A stretch of DNA of 64,000 nt from Psychrobacter proteolyticus (GCF_003350005.1 NZ_QLKS01000005.1:1-64000); one strand, 5' to 3'; positions 40,830 through 50,598 are shown, numbered from the stretch's first letter. The notes: generated by a model not told the origin, from the sequence alone. Made by a program: numbers and translations.

Positions 40830-42653
40830 TTAAACTAGCATAAGCTGCATTACGTGACGAATGGCTGCTGGCATATCTTGAGCTTGTAGCCCTCGTTGCC
40901 CCACTAGCAATGTATTGGTGTCGTTATTCGATTGATTTACTAATACATCTCCTGCAAACCCATGTATAAGAACTGCTTGATGTAAGCTACGTGCCTTTGC
41001 TGATAAATCTTGCTGTGCTAATAGTCCCGCGGTCACCCCAGATAACACATCGCCCATGCCAGCGGTTGCCATGCCAGCATTCCCTACATCACAGACGTAT
41101 ACGTTTTCTCTTCCTTTTTCTTGCTCTAACACTAACGATCCTGCCCCTTTTAATACCCAATCACCGCCATATGTTGCGGCGCACTTTTTTATAGCTTGCA
41201 GTCTATTTGACTCAATCTCACTTATCTTTTGATCAAGTAATCTAGCTGCTTCACCACTATGCGGCGTCAAGCAAACCCGACGTTTAGTACTATATTCTCG
41301 TAGCTCTGTTGCCAGCTGATGATTGTTCCTGTGCAGTGATGCTAGGTGATAAAGTCCATCTGCATCAATCACGATTGATTTTTCATTCTCTATAGCAGCC
41401 TGTAAATACTCAATAAATAATGCTTCGGCTTTTTTATCACGGCCAAGTCCCATCCCAATGGCAATGACACTGGCCTGCTTAATCAGACCTTTTACTCCGC
41501 TTACGTCATGTAGATTAATAGTCATCGCATCTGGCAATGAGGTCAATAGTGACCCATGAAAAGCCTCATGGCAGGCAACAGTTATTTTACCAGCACCTGT
41601 CGCCATTGTACTGGCCGCAGACAATATGGCAGCACCGCCCATACCTTGTGAGCCATCAACACGATTTCCACCAATGACTAGCACATGACCATAGCTACCT
41701 TTGTAGCTGTTTTGGTGGCGCGGCTTCATACTATGTGCAGCCGTCAGCAGCGTGGCAACTGGCTCAGATGCTTGACTGGCATTTTTCTTAGCTATCGTGT
41801 TATTGCTGGCTGTTTTCTGAAGTACCATCTGATAAGGTATCAACGGTATGTCGACTACGTCTCCGCTATAGTCTGTACCATCTTTAGTATGCAGACCAAA
41901 CTTGCGTGCAATCAAACATAGAGTCACGTCAGCTTGTATTGCTATGCGTTCGAACACCTCACCAGTAGAAGCCACTAACCCACTTGGAATATCGACTGCT
42001 ATTGCTAAGGCGTTATTTTGCTGAGTAAGACTATTGAAGGTATTGATAGCTAATTCATAAATGCCTTCTGGTGCACGATCTAAGCCAATACCAAATAATG
42101 CATCGATATAGACATCAGCTGGTAAGTCTTTCCTATTTGAATCATCGTGACTAACAATCTCTTCAAATCGCTGATAGTGACAGCTGCTCGCTAAAGCTAT
42201 CTGTAATGCCTTTGTCGCGTCAGTAATATTGCTACTATCGCTATCTTTATTGTTAGAAGTTTTAGAAGTTACTGATTGATCATCGATAACAAAATCATTT
42301 TCACTAAAACCAACCGTTACTACTTCTACTTGCCAGCCAACTTGCTGTAAATAATGAGCGATGAGCCAGCCATCACCACCATTGTTACCTTTCCCTACCC
42401 AGATACTTGCTCGACGTGGATGAGCACTACGGTGATAAACGTTAGTGTTGGTAGAATGGCTAGCACTGACGGTTTTTCGCTCATAAACCTGTTCTATTTG
42501 CTGTGTCATTTGCCAAGCAGCTTGTTTCATCAAACCAAAACTATCGTATCCCTCTGCAAACCAAGCGTGCTCCATCGCATAAACCTGCTCACTACTATAT
42601 AGCGCAATAGGTTGTGTATTTTTTATAGGTGATAAATGGGTATTATTTCTCAT
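40830..42653 (-). CDS. nnrD: Bifunctional NAD(P)H-hydrate epimerase / ADP-dependent NAD(P)H-hydrate dehydratase
   Basis: Repairs hydrated NADH and NADPH. The 607-residue protein joins a YjeF_N epimerase domain (about 20-270, with VGKGNNGGDGW and the Asp in YIDALFGIGLDR) to a YjeF_C dehydratase domain (about 310-600, with LTPHSGEAARLL and the GNAGMATAGMGDVLSGVTAGLL nucleotide motif). It is longer than E. coli NnrD (515), mainly from a Ser/Asp-rich insert near residues 130-150 and a linker near 280-305. It is divergent from queG. Confidence 0.95.
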   Translation of the reverse strand: MRNNTHLSPIKNTQPIALYSSEQVYAMEHAWFAEGYDSFGLMKQAAWQMTQQIEQVYERKTVSASHSTNTNVYHRSAHPRRASIWVGKGNNGGDGWLIAHYLQQVGWQVEVVTVGFSENDFVIDDQSVTSKTSNNKDSDSSNITDATKALQIALASSCHYQRFEEIVSHDDSNRKDLPADVYIDALFGIGLDRAPEGIYELAINTFNSLTQQNNALAIAVDIPSGLVASTGEVFERIAIQADVTLCLIARKFGLHTKDGTDYSGDVVDIPLIPYQMVLQKTASNNTIAKKNASQASEPVATLLTAAHSMKPRHQNSYKGSYGHVLVIGGNRVDGSQGMGGAAILSAASTMATGAGKITVACHEAFHGSLLTSLPDAMTINLHDVSGVKGLIKQASVIAIGMGLGRDKKAEALFIEYLQAAIENEKSIVIDADGLYHLASLHRNNHQLATELREYSTKRRVCLTPHSGEAARLLDQKISEIESNRLQAIKKCAATYGGDWVLKGAGSLVLEQEKGRENVYVCDVGNAGMATAGMGDVLSGVTAGLLAQQDLSAKARSLHQAVLIHGFAGDVLVNQSNNDTNTLLVGQRGLQAQDMPAAIRHVMQLMLV

Positions 42654-42895
42654 AACTCATCCTTGGTGTTGCTACTAATTTTTATTTTATCTAAATTTGG
42701 TTGCTTATTTCTCATATCAGCTTAGCAAAAGCTTATCTCGACTTATGTATCAATATGAATGTGAGTTTATTTTCTTTTATACTTGCACTCATTGCTCACT
42801 GGCTTATCATAGCGGTATTTATATTATCTCTGATTGTCAGATATGAATAATCTGATTAAAACAAACGAGAAAACATCTAATAAGCACCTACTCTC

Positions 42896-44053
42896 ATGCC
42901 TACTGATAAAAACAGAATTACCATTACTAATCCAACTGTGTTTGCAACTACAGCTGATGTTAAGCAGTGGATCAAAGCACAAGCACAGGCACTAGGATTT
43001 GCTGATTGTGGTTTTTTATCTGTGCATCATCCTTTGTTTACTCAGCAGATTGAACAACTACAGAAGTGGCTTGATAAAGGTTATGAGGGTCAACTGCAGT
43101 TTATGCACAATAATCATGATCTGCGCGCTAACCCTGATCAGCTCGTCGAGGGTGCAAAGACCATCATCAGCGTACGTATGGATTACCTAACCCAAGCACC
43201 CACACCCCGTGCTGTCACTGATAATGATCACCCCAATAAAGGCATCATTGCGCGTTATGCAAGAGGGCGCGACTACCATAAGACAATGCGGAGCCGTTTA
43301 AAGCAATTGGCTTTGAAGATAGAAACAATGCTGCCTAAATGGCAACATTTGGATATCGGTTCAGAAAAAGAATTTGTGTTTAGACCTTTTAGCGATTCGG
43401 CGCCTATCTTTGAGAGGCCGATTGCAGATGCAGCAGGTCTCGGTTGGACAGGCAAACATACATTACTTATAAATAAGCAAGCTGGCTCATTTTTTGTGCT
43501 CGGTGAGCTATTTTTAAGCCTTGAACTACCCGACGACAAACCGGTCAAGGAGCATTGCGGTAGTTGTAGCGCTTGTATTGACATATGCCCTACTCAAGCA
43601 ATTGTAGCGCCCCATGAGCTCAACGCCTCTGCTTGTATCTCTTATTTAACTATCGAGCATGATGGCGTCATCGATACCAAATATAGACGCGCAATTGGCA
43701 ATCGGGTCTTTGGCTGTGATGATTGCCAGTTAATCTGTCCATGGAATCGTTATGCCAATCTAACTACTGTTGATGACTTCGCACCAAGGCATGGATTAGA
43801 TAATAGTAGCTTGCTTGAACTATGGCAGTGGCAAGAAGCCGACTTTATGAATAACACTCAAGGTAGCCCGCTTAGACGTACCGGCTATGTGAATTTTTTA
43901 CGTAATATCGCTATCGGACTTGGCAACGCTAATGCCAACTTAGAAGTAGTCGAACAATTAAAATCTAAATTGACCTTACATAATGACATGCTAGATGAGC
44001 ATATCGAATGGGCTCTAGCTGAGCAGCACAATAAGCTAGACTCAACCAATTAA
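42896..44053 (+). CDS. queG: Epoxyqueuosine reductase
   Basis: Last step of queuosine synthesis in tRNA: reduces epoxyqueuosine with cobalamin and two [4Fe-4S] clusters. 385 residues. The cluster ligands are CGSCSACIDICPTQAI (about 222-237) and the later CDDCQLICPWN (about 275-285). The N-terminal cobalamin domain includes RYARGRDYHKTMRSRLKQL. NnrD and QueG are adjacent in many gammaproteobacteria, often divergent as here or co-linear with tsaE. Confidence 0.96.
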   Translation: MPTDKNRITITNPTVFATTADVKQWIKAQAQALGFADCGFLSVHHPLFTQQIEQLQKWLDKGYEGQLQFMHNNHDLRANPDQLVEGAKTIISVRMDYLTQAPTPRAVTDNDHPNKGIIARYARGRDYHKTMRSRLKQLALKIETMLPKWQHLDIGSEKEFVFRPFSDSAPIFERPIADAAGLGWTGKHTLLINKQAGSFFVLGELFLSLELPDDKPVKEHCGSCSACIDICPTQAIVAPHELNASACISYLTIEHDGVIDTKYRRAIGNRVFGCDDCQLICPWNRYANLTTVDDFAPRHGLDNSSLLELWQWQEADFMNNTQGSPLRRTGYVNFLRNIAIGLGNANANLEVVEQLKSKLTLHNDMLDEHIEWALAEQHNKLDSTN

Positions 44054-44118
44054 CCAATCACTTTATGACTATCAAATATTCCTGAAATAAAATGGTTATT
44101 TGACATATACAATATAAA

Positions 44119-44144
44119 AAAGCCTCTTAATAATAAGAGGCTTT
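44119..44144. terminator. Bidirectional terminator between queG and the BON-LysM gene
   Basis: An 11-base arm at 44119-44129 pairs with 44134-44144 over a 4-base loop, with A run on the left and T-rich sequence on the right. The two flanking genes converge. Confidence 0.8.
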
Positions 44145-44198
44145 CTTGGCTAGAATGTTATATTCAAAATACTATTTTTCTATACACTTCTTCTAGAA

Positions 44199-44708
44199 TT
44201 ATGGCTTCGGAATGCGTAATACTTGGCCTGGATAGATTTTATCTGGATCAGATAACATTGGTTTGTTTGCTTCGAATATCTTCATATAATCGCCAGATGA
44301 ACCATACACTTCTTTAGCGATTTTAGATAAACTGTCACCAGACTTTACCGTATACATTGTAGATTCAGGTGCATCTTCTTCGATATCGATGTTATCAATA
44401 ACTTTCGCAACGTTTTGCACGTTACCGATAGCGATAATGGCTTTTTCACGGTCAGCTTGAGTTTTAGCATTACCACTGATTTCTGCAGTATCTGTAGAAC
44501 CATTATATTTAATTTTTAGGTTACTGATATTGAGGTTCTGCTGCTGAATACGGCGCAACAAAATATTGGCCACTGATTGTGCACTCGGCTCACTGCTTTG
44601 TACTGGTGTATTGGCATCTGCTTTCGTTTCTGTCTTAGCATCATGCTTTTCGTCATCACGGTTAAAAATCTTATCACCGATATCTTTTGCAAAGCTAAAC
44701 ATACCCAT
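44199..44708 (-). CDS. BON-LysM domain protein (Kbp/YgaU-like)
   Basis: 169 residues from the ATG at 44708, with AAGGAG seven bases before it. The start MGMFSFAKDIGDKIF matches the Kbp pattern (MGLFNFVKDAGEK in E. coli). Residues ~50-105 form a BON domain and ~115-168 a LysM domain ending VLRIPKP. E. coli Kbp binds K+ in the cytoplasm, and no signal peptide is seen here either. The insert between 18 and 45 is polar. Confidence 0.9.
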   Translation of the reverse strand: MGMFSFAKDIGDKIFNRDDEKHDAKTETKADANTPVQSSEPSAQSVANILLRRIQQQNLNISNLKIKYNGSTDTAEISGNAKTQADREKAIIAIGNVQNVAKVIDNIDIEEDAPESTMYTVKSGDSLSKIAKEVYGSSGDYMKIFEANKPMLSDPDKIYPGQVLRIPKP

Positions 44709-44937
44709 ATATCTACTCCTTGAAATATTATTATTTGTCATTCTTTTAATAAAACACGCAATCAAACAATATTTTCAATGTCTAACTGGCATCTTTTTCT
44801 ACGACTTACTATTATGAGTATAGATAAAAGGAGTCGATGTAGATAGTAATAGTATGTTGAATAATGTTGAATTGACGTAGTCAATGTTAAATTCGATTGC
44901 TGCGTTTAGAAATAATAATCACGCGCCCATAAAAAAA

Positions 44938-44961
44938 CCGCCTATCTAATCAGATAAGCGG
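44938..44961 (-). terminator. Intrinsic terminator of acpP
   Basis: On the minus strand a 10-bp stem with one G-U pair (44938-44947 with 44952-44961), a 4-base loop, then seven T. It lies 30 bp past the acpP stop. Confidence 0.88.
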
Positions 44962-44990
44962 CATTATAAATCTACTAAATAAGTAGCAGA

Positions 44991-45227
44991 TTATAGTTGG
45001 GCTTGTACGTAATCGATTGCTTTTTGCACAGTAGTCAATTCTGCAGAATCTTCATCAGGAATAGTGATACCAAAATCACTTTCAAATGACATAACCAATT
45101 CAACTAGGTCTAAAGAATCTGCACCTAGGTCTTCCATGAATGAAGCATCGTTGTTGATGTCTTCAACATTCATACCTAGTTGCTCAGCTACTGCTGCTTT
45201 TACTCTTAGCTCGATATCATTACTCAT
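44991..45227 (-). CDS. acpP: Acyl carrier protein
   Basis: 78 residues from the ATG at 45227 (GGAG eight bases upstream). The phosphopantetheine is attached to S38 in [10 protein letters not shown]. The protein is acidic and carries growing acyl chains in the cytoplasm. It follows fabG by 270 bp with a terminator-like hairpin between, so it may have its own promoter as well as read-through. Confidence 0.97.
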   Translation of the reverse strand: MSNDIELRVKAAVAEQLGMNVEDINNDASFMEDLGADSLDLVELVMSFESDFGITIPDEDSAELTTVQKAIDYVQAQL

Positions 45228-45377
45228 GTAGATCACTCCGTTATCATCTATTATTTTTAATAAACTGCTATATCGCCTTATTTAACGCTATAGCATGGTA
45301 TATAAAATGCGTTTGCCAGACCAGCAATGCTGTCTGAGTACTCTATGACATGTTATACAGTCTGTCTGATGTCTAAT

Positions 45378-45403
45378 AAAGCCCTGTTATCATACAGGGC
45401 TTT
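45378..45403 (-). terminator. Hairpin between fabG and acpP, likely partial terminator
   Basis: A perfect 10-bp stem (45378-45387 with 45394-45403) with a 6-base loop; on the minus strand it is followed by ATTAGAC only, so the U run is weak (GCUUUAUUA). It may attenuate read-through from fabG to acpP or protect mRNA. Confidence 0.6.
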
Positions 45404-45497
45404 GACTCAAAAGTATCCGTCATTATAGCACCCTTTATTATAGTTTACACTCGTTCACACAGTTTTTTATTATAACTATGTAACGCTCGTATATTGA

Positions 45498-46226
45498 CTA
45501 CATATACATGCCGCCATTAACAGGAATAACGGCGCCTGTGATATAGCTGGCCTCGTCGCTAGCCAAGAAATGTACCGCTGCAGCAATGTCTTCTGGCTGA
45601 CCAAGACGACTGATAGGTACAGCATCTAACATAGAGTTCAATAGGCGCTCATCAAGCTCATCTGTCATATCCGTTTCGATCAAACCTGGTGCCACACAGT
45701 TAATGGTCACTTGGCGTGAACCAATCTCACGTGCAAGCGTACGGCTAAACCCTTCTACACCAGCTTTGGTCGCAGCATAGTTAGATTGGCCTGCATTGCC
45801 CATTTGAGCAACGACAGAGGTGATGTTGATAATACGGCCGCGGCGTGCTTTCATCATACCGCGTACGGCGCGTTTGCTCATGCGATATACAGAGGTCAAA
45901 TTGGTATCGATAACATTTTCCCAATCTTCATCTTTCATGCGCATCAGTAGGCCATCTTGGGTAATACCGGCATTGTTAACCAATACTTGCACCGCGCCAT
46001 AGACGCTTTCGATCTCTTCAAACAACTTGTCAATTTGAGCAGTATCACGTACGTCTAAAACACGACCAATACCACCAGTGTCATGAAGGTAGTCATCGAT
46101 AAGCTCAGCACCCTTCTCGGTGGTCGCAGTTCCAATGACAAAATGTCCTTCTTTAGCAAAACGTTTGGCCACTGCTTTGCCAATACCTCGGCTAGCACCA
46201 GTTACTAATGTAATCGTACGGCTCAT
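45498..46226 (-). CDS. fabG: 3-oxoacyl-[acyl-carrier-protein] reductase
   Basis: Reduces 3-oxoacyl-ACP with NADPH in fatty acid elongation. 242 residues, SDR fold: TGASRGIGKAVA (7-18), the NNAG motif, S in NITSVVAQMG, and the YAATK catalytic Tyr-Lys (near 150-154). The ending ITGAVIPVNGGMYM is typical FabG. It overlaps fabD by 4 bp (ATGA type). Confidence 0.97.
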   Translation of the reverse strand: MSRTITLVTGASRGIGKAVAKRFAKEGHFVIGTATTEKGAELIDDYLHDTGGIGRVLDVRDTAQIDKLFEEIESVYGAVQVLVNNAGITQDGLLMRMKDEDWENVIDTNLTSVYRMSKRAVRGMMKARRGRIINITSVVAQMGNAGQSNYAATKAGVEGFSRTLAREIGSRQVTINCVAPGLIETDMTDELDERLLNSMLDAVPISRLGQPEDIAAAVHFLASDEASYITGAVIPVNGGMYM

Positions 46227-47191
46227 GATAACACCTCCAATAATTTTTCTAGACGGGCAGGCTTGTCAGTAGGATAGCTGGCGATTGGCTGCGCCTGACG
46301 CTTCGCCAAATTGCTCAGTACATTACCACTGCCGCATTCAATTAAGATATTAATTTGCTTATCAGCTAGCTCTTGCATGGTTTTTGACCACAGTACTGGC
46401 TCGCTCAGCTGTTCGGTCAATGCTTGCTTGATACCGACCGCACTGGTTTCAACGCGCGCATAGCGATTTTGTATAACAGGAATGGTTGCCTGATCAAACT
46501 TGATACCTGATAGTATCTCAGCCAATGCATTACTGGCAGGCTCCATAAGGGCGCAATGAGATGGCACACTCACTTTTAGAGGGACAGATTTTTTGCCCGT
46601 GTTTTTAACTTTATCAATAACAGCATTAACACCAGCAGCGTTACCCGAGATAACCACTTGTCCTGGACTATTGAAATTGGCCGCACCGACTACCGCATCT
46701 TCGACGTGTTCGGTTGCTTGCTCACACAAGTTTTCGACTCGGTTATCTTCTAGTCCTAGTACTGCAGCCATAGCAGTATCGACACCTACAACGGCCTCTT
46801 GCATCAACTGACCGCGCTTATGCACTAAAGTGACTGCATCACCCAGCGATATCACATTGGCAGCACACAAGGCACTGTACTCGCCCAGAGAGTGACCAGC
46901 TAAATAACAAGGCGTCTCTTCTATTTTTTGTTGTAGAACACGCCAAATAGCAATACTTGCTGTCAAAAGCGCAGGTTGAGTATATTGGGTTTGATTGAGT
47001 TTTTCTTCGTCCTGACAGATTGCCCACAAATCCTCACCAAGCGCATCACTCGCTTCGGTAAATGTATCGCGTATCTCTGGATAGATTTCGGCAAGCTCAC
47101 TCGTCATCGCGACTGCTTGAGATCCTTGTCCAGGAAAAATGACCGCGATACGAGCGGGTTGCTTTTTTACCATATCGGGTACAGAAGCCAT
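46223..47191 (-). CDS. fabD: Malonyl CoA-acyl carrier protein transacylase
   Basis: Transfers malonyl groups from CoA to ACP. 322 residues from the ATG at 47191 (AAGGA eight bases upstream; the two codons before it are TTG GTT). The oxyanion motif is IFPGQGSQ (about 18-25), the catalytic serine is in AGHSLGEYSALCAA, and the active-site His lies in VPSHCALM. It starts the fabD-fabG-acpP set; plsX and fabH, usually between rpmF and fabD, are absent. Confidence 0.96.
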   Translation of the reverse strand: MASVPDMVKKQPARIAVIFPGQGSQAVAMTSELAEIYPEIRDTFTEASDALGEDLWAICQDEEKLNQTQYTQPALLTASIAIWRVLQQKIEETPCYLAGHSLGEYSALCAANVISLGDAVTLVHKRGQLMQEAVVGVDTAMAAVLGLEDNRVENLCEQATEHVEDAVVGAANFNSPGQVVISGNAAGVNAVIDKVKNTGKKSVPLKVSVPSHCALMEPASNALAEILSGIKFDQATIPVIQNRYARVETSAVGIKQALTEQLSEPVLWSKTMQELADKQINILIECGSGNVLSNLAKRQAQPIASYPTDKPARLEKLLEVLS

Positions 47192-47462
47192 AACCAATAT
47201 TCCTTATCTGATTAGAAATATCCCTAAAAACAATGGGGTGTATTATATTATTAGATGTTATACAAAGCCGCTACTTCAAGTATTTATGCAAGAAAACGGA
47301 TTGTCAGTAAACTATACACTGACAGACACTATTATCATAGCGGATGCAAACCAAACAGCAGGAGTAACGCTGCCCAAATTAAACGAGCAGATTATATCAG
47401 CACATTTTTAAAACTACTAAAAATAACAAGCGAATTAAGCAATAAGTCTAGTCATAAATAAC
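47192..47462 (-). promoter_or_regulatory. Promoter region of fabD
   Basis: After the rpmF terminator, about 270 bases precede fabD. On the minus strand TGATATAAT at 47391-47399 is a perfect extended -10 with a poor -35, and a second TATAAT lies at 47242-47247, about 50 bp before the gene. I see no FapR/FadR-type site with confidence. No gene is supported here. Confidence 0.4.
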
Positions 47463-47518
47463 AAAAAGCCAAGTTATCCAGCCACATAATATATGATAGC
47501 GAAATAACTTGGCTTTTT
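47463..47518 (-). terminator. Intrinsic terminator after rpmF
   Basis: A 15-bp perfect stem (47463-47477 with 47504-47518) with a 26-base loop, A and T runs on both sides. It separates rpmF from fabD. Confidence 0.85.
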
Positions 47519-47615
47519 TAGCTCAAAGCTTATTGACTAATAATAACTAGGCAAAAACAATAATAGTCGCCAGTACTATTATCATCTTCGCCTAAGCTAT
47601 CATAGAGCCAATGTC

Positions 47616-47798
47616 TTAGGCGTCTTGGCTGACTTTGAACAATTGACGACCACGGTAGAAACCATCTTTAGTCATGTGATGACGACGATGTTTTTCACCA
47701 GTAGTAGCATCTACGCTTAGTTCAGCAATTTCCATACGGTGATGTGAACGGCGCATGTCACGACGAGAACGGCTTTTACGACTTTTTTGAACAGCCAT
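47616..47798 (-). CDS. rpmF: 50S ribosomal protein L32
   Basis: 60 residues; the start [20 protein letters not shown] and the zinc-free (no Cys) form are clear. AGGAGC precedes the ATG. In most gammaproteobacteria it follows yceD directly; here 318 bp separate them, and the usual plsX-fabH genes are missing after it. Confidence 0.97.
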   Translation of the reverse strand: MAVQKSRKSRSRRDMRRSHHRMEIAELSVDATTGEKHRRHHMTKDGFYRGRQLFKVSQDA

Positions 47799-48116
47799 GA
47801 TATAGCTCCTATACTTAAAAGGGATAAGCTTGAAATTCAGCTTAAGTCGATACTGACAGAGGCTATATAATCACAACAACCTAAGTCTTAAGCATCATTA
47901 GTTAAATAGATTGCCACTCACATAAAGCACTGACCAAGGCTGAATTTTATAAAAAATTTACCCAGTCAGTTTCTATCAGCAAGCAACAGGTTGCTCGAAT
48001 GCAATAAACCGGACATTATACGCATGTTTATTAAATTAATAAAGCCCTGCCTCGCACTCTTCTGTACAAAGCTGATAAAAGGCTTTTTAAATGCATCGAG
48101 TAGATAATTTTGGCGC
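47799..48116. other. Intergenic region between yceD and rpmF (318 bp)
   Basis: No gene seen. On the minus strand, AAAAGCC near 48084-48078 and GGGCTTT near 48048-48042 could form a weak stem with a long loop. rpmF probably has a promoter of its own here, but none stands out. Confidence 0.35.
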
Positions 48117-48710
48117 TTATAGCTTGCCCTTTAGCGAGGCTAAAGCAGCGAAAGGATTTTCACCTTCCTCTTCTTCTGGTATTTCACCAAACTGCTCAAC
48201 AGACATCTCGCAATCATCATGCTTTGGCGCCATTGGCGTTTTGAGCAAGATCTCGTCTTCTACCAATTTCTTAAATGGTAACAAACGCTCTGGAGATTGC
48301 TCGGTGACAATTTCATCCAGTAATAAATAATCTTGTTCATCTTTAACTAGGCGAACTTGGCTATCGTTTTCGAGTAGCGCAATGTCATAATCATCAGATA
48401 AGTCTATAGCGATTGGTTGTAAACAGCGCTGACAAGTTAGCCAAACATCACCCGTTAAAGTAAATGCTAAATGCAAAACATTATTGCGACGATATAAGTT
48501 AGCGTTGAGCTGTATATCTGACTGCTCATGTTCAGTGCTCAGAGTAGTAGCCAGACGATCAAATGAGCTTGGTTTGACCTCTCCTGACCATTCATAACCA
48601 GTGTCTGCCCACTTATCTAAAGAGATGTGCTCAGGCATGCCAGTAGATACAGGCGCTTTTTTATTGTCAGCGTGAGGTGCTGACGGTTCAGTTTCTGGAG
48701 TGCTTGACAT
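48117..48710 (-). CDS. yceD: YceD family protein (DUF177)
   Basis: 197 residues from the ATG at 48710 (GAGG six bases upstream). The DUF177 block is seen: LTGDVWLTCQRCLQPIAIDL with Cys residues that may bind metal, and LLPFKKLVEDEILLKTPMAPKHDD later. The first 25 residues are polar. YceD is tied to 23S rRNA synthesis or stability and sits next to rpmF in almost all relatives, as it does here. Confidence 0.9.
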   Translation of the reverse strand: MSSTPETEPSAPHADNKKAPVSTGMPEHISLDKWADTGYEWSGEVKPSSFDRLATTLSTEHEQSDIQLNANLYRRNNVLHLAFTLTGDVWLTCQRCLQPIAIDLSDDYDIALLENDSQVRLVKDEQDYLLLDEIVTEQSPERLLPFKKLVEDEILLKTPMAPKHDDCEMSVEQFGEIPEEEEGENPFAALASLKGKL

Positions 48711-48891
48711 GCGCGGCCTCATTCATAAAAACGGTGTATAATATTGCCTGCCATACTAACGGAAAGTGCCATATTCTGCTAGCGCTAGTATGTTAAGATT
48801 TTTTGATAGTAAATTTGTTTAAGCTCTTTTACTACTTACCTTTTACCTAAAGTTTTTTGTCTTTAGTATTTATTAAGTCAATGTCTTCTCT

Positions 48892-49635
48892 ATGAATCTA
48901 TCCGATAATAAAATTAATTTTTCTGATTTACTTTCTCCTACTGAAGCAAGTTCGTTGCTACAACAACTTATTCAACTAGGGAGTCAAACTAAAAATGTTC
49001 CTAATAATAGACTATGCCTCGATAAAGATGAGGATTTAAAAGAATTAAGAAGTCAGTGGCAAGAGTTGTCTATTACTCAATTTGACAATACTCACACAGC
49101 AGAATTGATAATTGATAGCGAACGATTAGCTACCGACTGGCTCATACAGCTATTTAATACTTTGTTCGCTAATCAGCAAGTTATATTGGCTCGTAGTGAT
49201 GGAGAACCCGAGTATTTTCCAGCTCAAAATGATAAGTCTGCCAGAATTGAATTCGCTCATGGATTTTTCGCCAGTGCTTTACATGAAATCAGTCATTGGT
49301 GCGTGGCTGGTAACGCTCGTAGACAACTATCTGACTTTGGCTACTGGTATGCCCCAGATGGACGATCAGCGGCGCAGCAGCAGGCATTTGAGCGTGTAGA
49401 AATCAAACCTCAAGCATTAGAGTGTTTATTCACCTTAGCGTGTGGGCGAAATTTCCAAGTCTCACAAGATAATTTGTTTGCCGACTTCGACACTAGTAGT
49501 AGCACCTTTGCTAGTGATGTCTATCAGCAAGTCCAAAGCTATATAACCAAACCCCATACTCTGCCGCGTGACGCTAAGACTTTGCTGACTGCTTTACTTA
49601 GCGCTTGCACCTCTTCATCTGAAATCAACGCTTAG
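48892..49635 (+). CDS. epmC: Elongation factor P hydroxylase
   Basis: Hydroxylates the beta-lysyl-lysine of EF-P. The metal-binding core is FASALHEISHWCVAGNARR (about 122-141) followed by DFGYWYAPDGRSAAQQQAFERVEIKPQALEC, the classical YfcM block. 247 residues against 182 in E. coli, with extra length at the N-terminus (about 45 residues) and in an insert. EpmA and EpmB, which prepare EF-P, are not in the window and should be elsewhere. Confidence 0.92.
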   Translation: MNLSDNKINFSDLLSPTEASSLLQQLIQLGSQTKNVPNNRLCLDKDEDLKELRSQWQELSITQFDNTHTAELIIDSERLATDWLIQLFNTLFANQQVILARSDGEPEYFPAQNDKSARIEFAHGFFASALHEISHWCVAGNARRQLSDFGYWYAPDGRSAAQQQAFERVEIKPQALECLFTLACGRNFQVSQDNLFADFDTSSSTFASDVYQQVQSYITKPHTLPRDAKTLLTALLSACTSSSEINA

Positions 49636-49867
49636 TTTAAATTACTAAGCGTTCCTACTTATTAACGATTTTCTACGGTTGGTAACGCCTTGCCACTAAA
49701 CTTATATCTACTTTGAGCTATACTGATAACTGAAGTAGTACTTTGAAGATATCGATCTGCTTTAGTTCTAAAATAGTTTTTCTAATATATCTAGTAATTG
49801 AACTAAATCTAATTAATGAAAAATTTGTCTCAATTAAAAACCAATAATTATAAAATAAGGAACCACT

Positions 49868-50488
49868 ATGGAAGTCTTCTATATTCATCCCGATAATCCG
49901 CAGCCACGTCTCATTGAGCAAGCCGCTGACCTATTGCGCAGAGATCAGTTAATCATTTACCCAACTGATACCAGTTACGCTTTTGGTTGCCGTTTGGGTG
50001 CAAAGGATGCCCTAGCTAAGCTTAAGCAAATTCGTGAACTCAATGATAAGCATCAATTTACCTTGCTATGCCGCGACCTAAGCGAAATTGCCAACTATGC
50101 AACAGTTGATAATGTGCAATTTAAACAGTTAAAAGCCCACACTCCTGCCCCAATTACTTTTATTCTTAATGCCACCAAAGACGTACCGAAAAAATTGGCG
50201 CATGCAAAGAAAAAAACCATTGGTATTCGTGTGCCTAGCAACCCTATTGCTCAAGCATTATTAGAAGCAATGGATGAACCTATCTTAACCAGCTCGCTAA
50301 TTTTGCCCAATCGAGACGATATTTTGGATGACCCATTTGAGATTGAAGATTTACTAGGCAATCAAATCGATGGACTAATCAATGCAGGTATAAAGACGAC
50401 CAAGCTTACTACTATCGTAGATATGACTAGCAGCATTCCTGAAGTTATCAGGCAAGGTGCGGCTGATGTCGATTCGTTATTACTCTAA
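49868..50488 (+). CDS. YciO/TsaC-family L-threonylcarbamoyladenylate synthase-like protein
   Basis: 206 residues of the SUA5-YciO-YrdC fold. The nucleotide-binding N-terminal block is LIIYPTDTSYAFGCRLGAKDAL, the conserved KHQFTLLCRDLSE follows, and TIGIRVPSNPIAQALLEAMDEPILTSSLILP ends the core. In length and sequence it is nearer to YciO than TsaC, so it may not be the main tRNA t6A enzyme; a true tsaC should be elsewhere. A terminator follows at 50544. Confidence 0.85.
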   Translation: MEVFYIHPDNPQPRLIEQAADLLRRDQLIIYPTDTSYAFGCRLGAKDALAKLKQIRELNDKHQFTLLCRDLSEIANYATVDNVQFKQLKAHTPAPITFILNATKDVPKKLAHAKKKTIGIRVPSNPIAQALLEAMDEPILTSSLILPNRDDILDDPFEIEDLLGNQIDGLINAGIKTTKLTTIVDMTSSIPEVIRQGAADVDSLLL

Positions 50489-50543
50489 ATAGCTAGTTAT
50501 TGCTTTAAACAACTAATAGTATATTTATTCAAATTTAAGACAA

Positions 50544-50574
50544 AAAAAAGCTCCAATTGCATTGGAGCTTTTTT
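50544..50574. terminator. Bidirectional terminator of the alpha operon and the YciO gene
   Basis: A 14-bp stem (50544-50557 with 50561-50574) with a 3-base loop, A run left and T run right. It lies 25 bp past the rplQ stop and about 56 bp past the convergent YciO-like gene. Confidence 0.9.
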
Positions 50575-50598
50575 ATGGAATATGTCTTAGGTGCAAAA

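Noticed and set aside
44860..44892. ATTGACGTAGTCAAT palindrome near 44871-44885 as a third copy of the groL/etfA-type element
   Set aside because: The shared central sequence of the other two is not found near it, so it was not counted as a copy.
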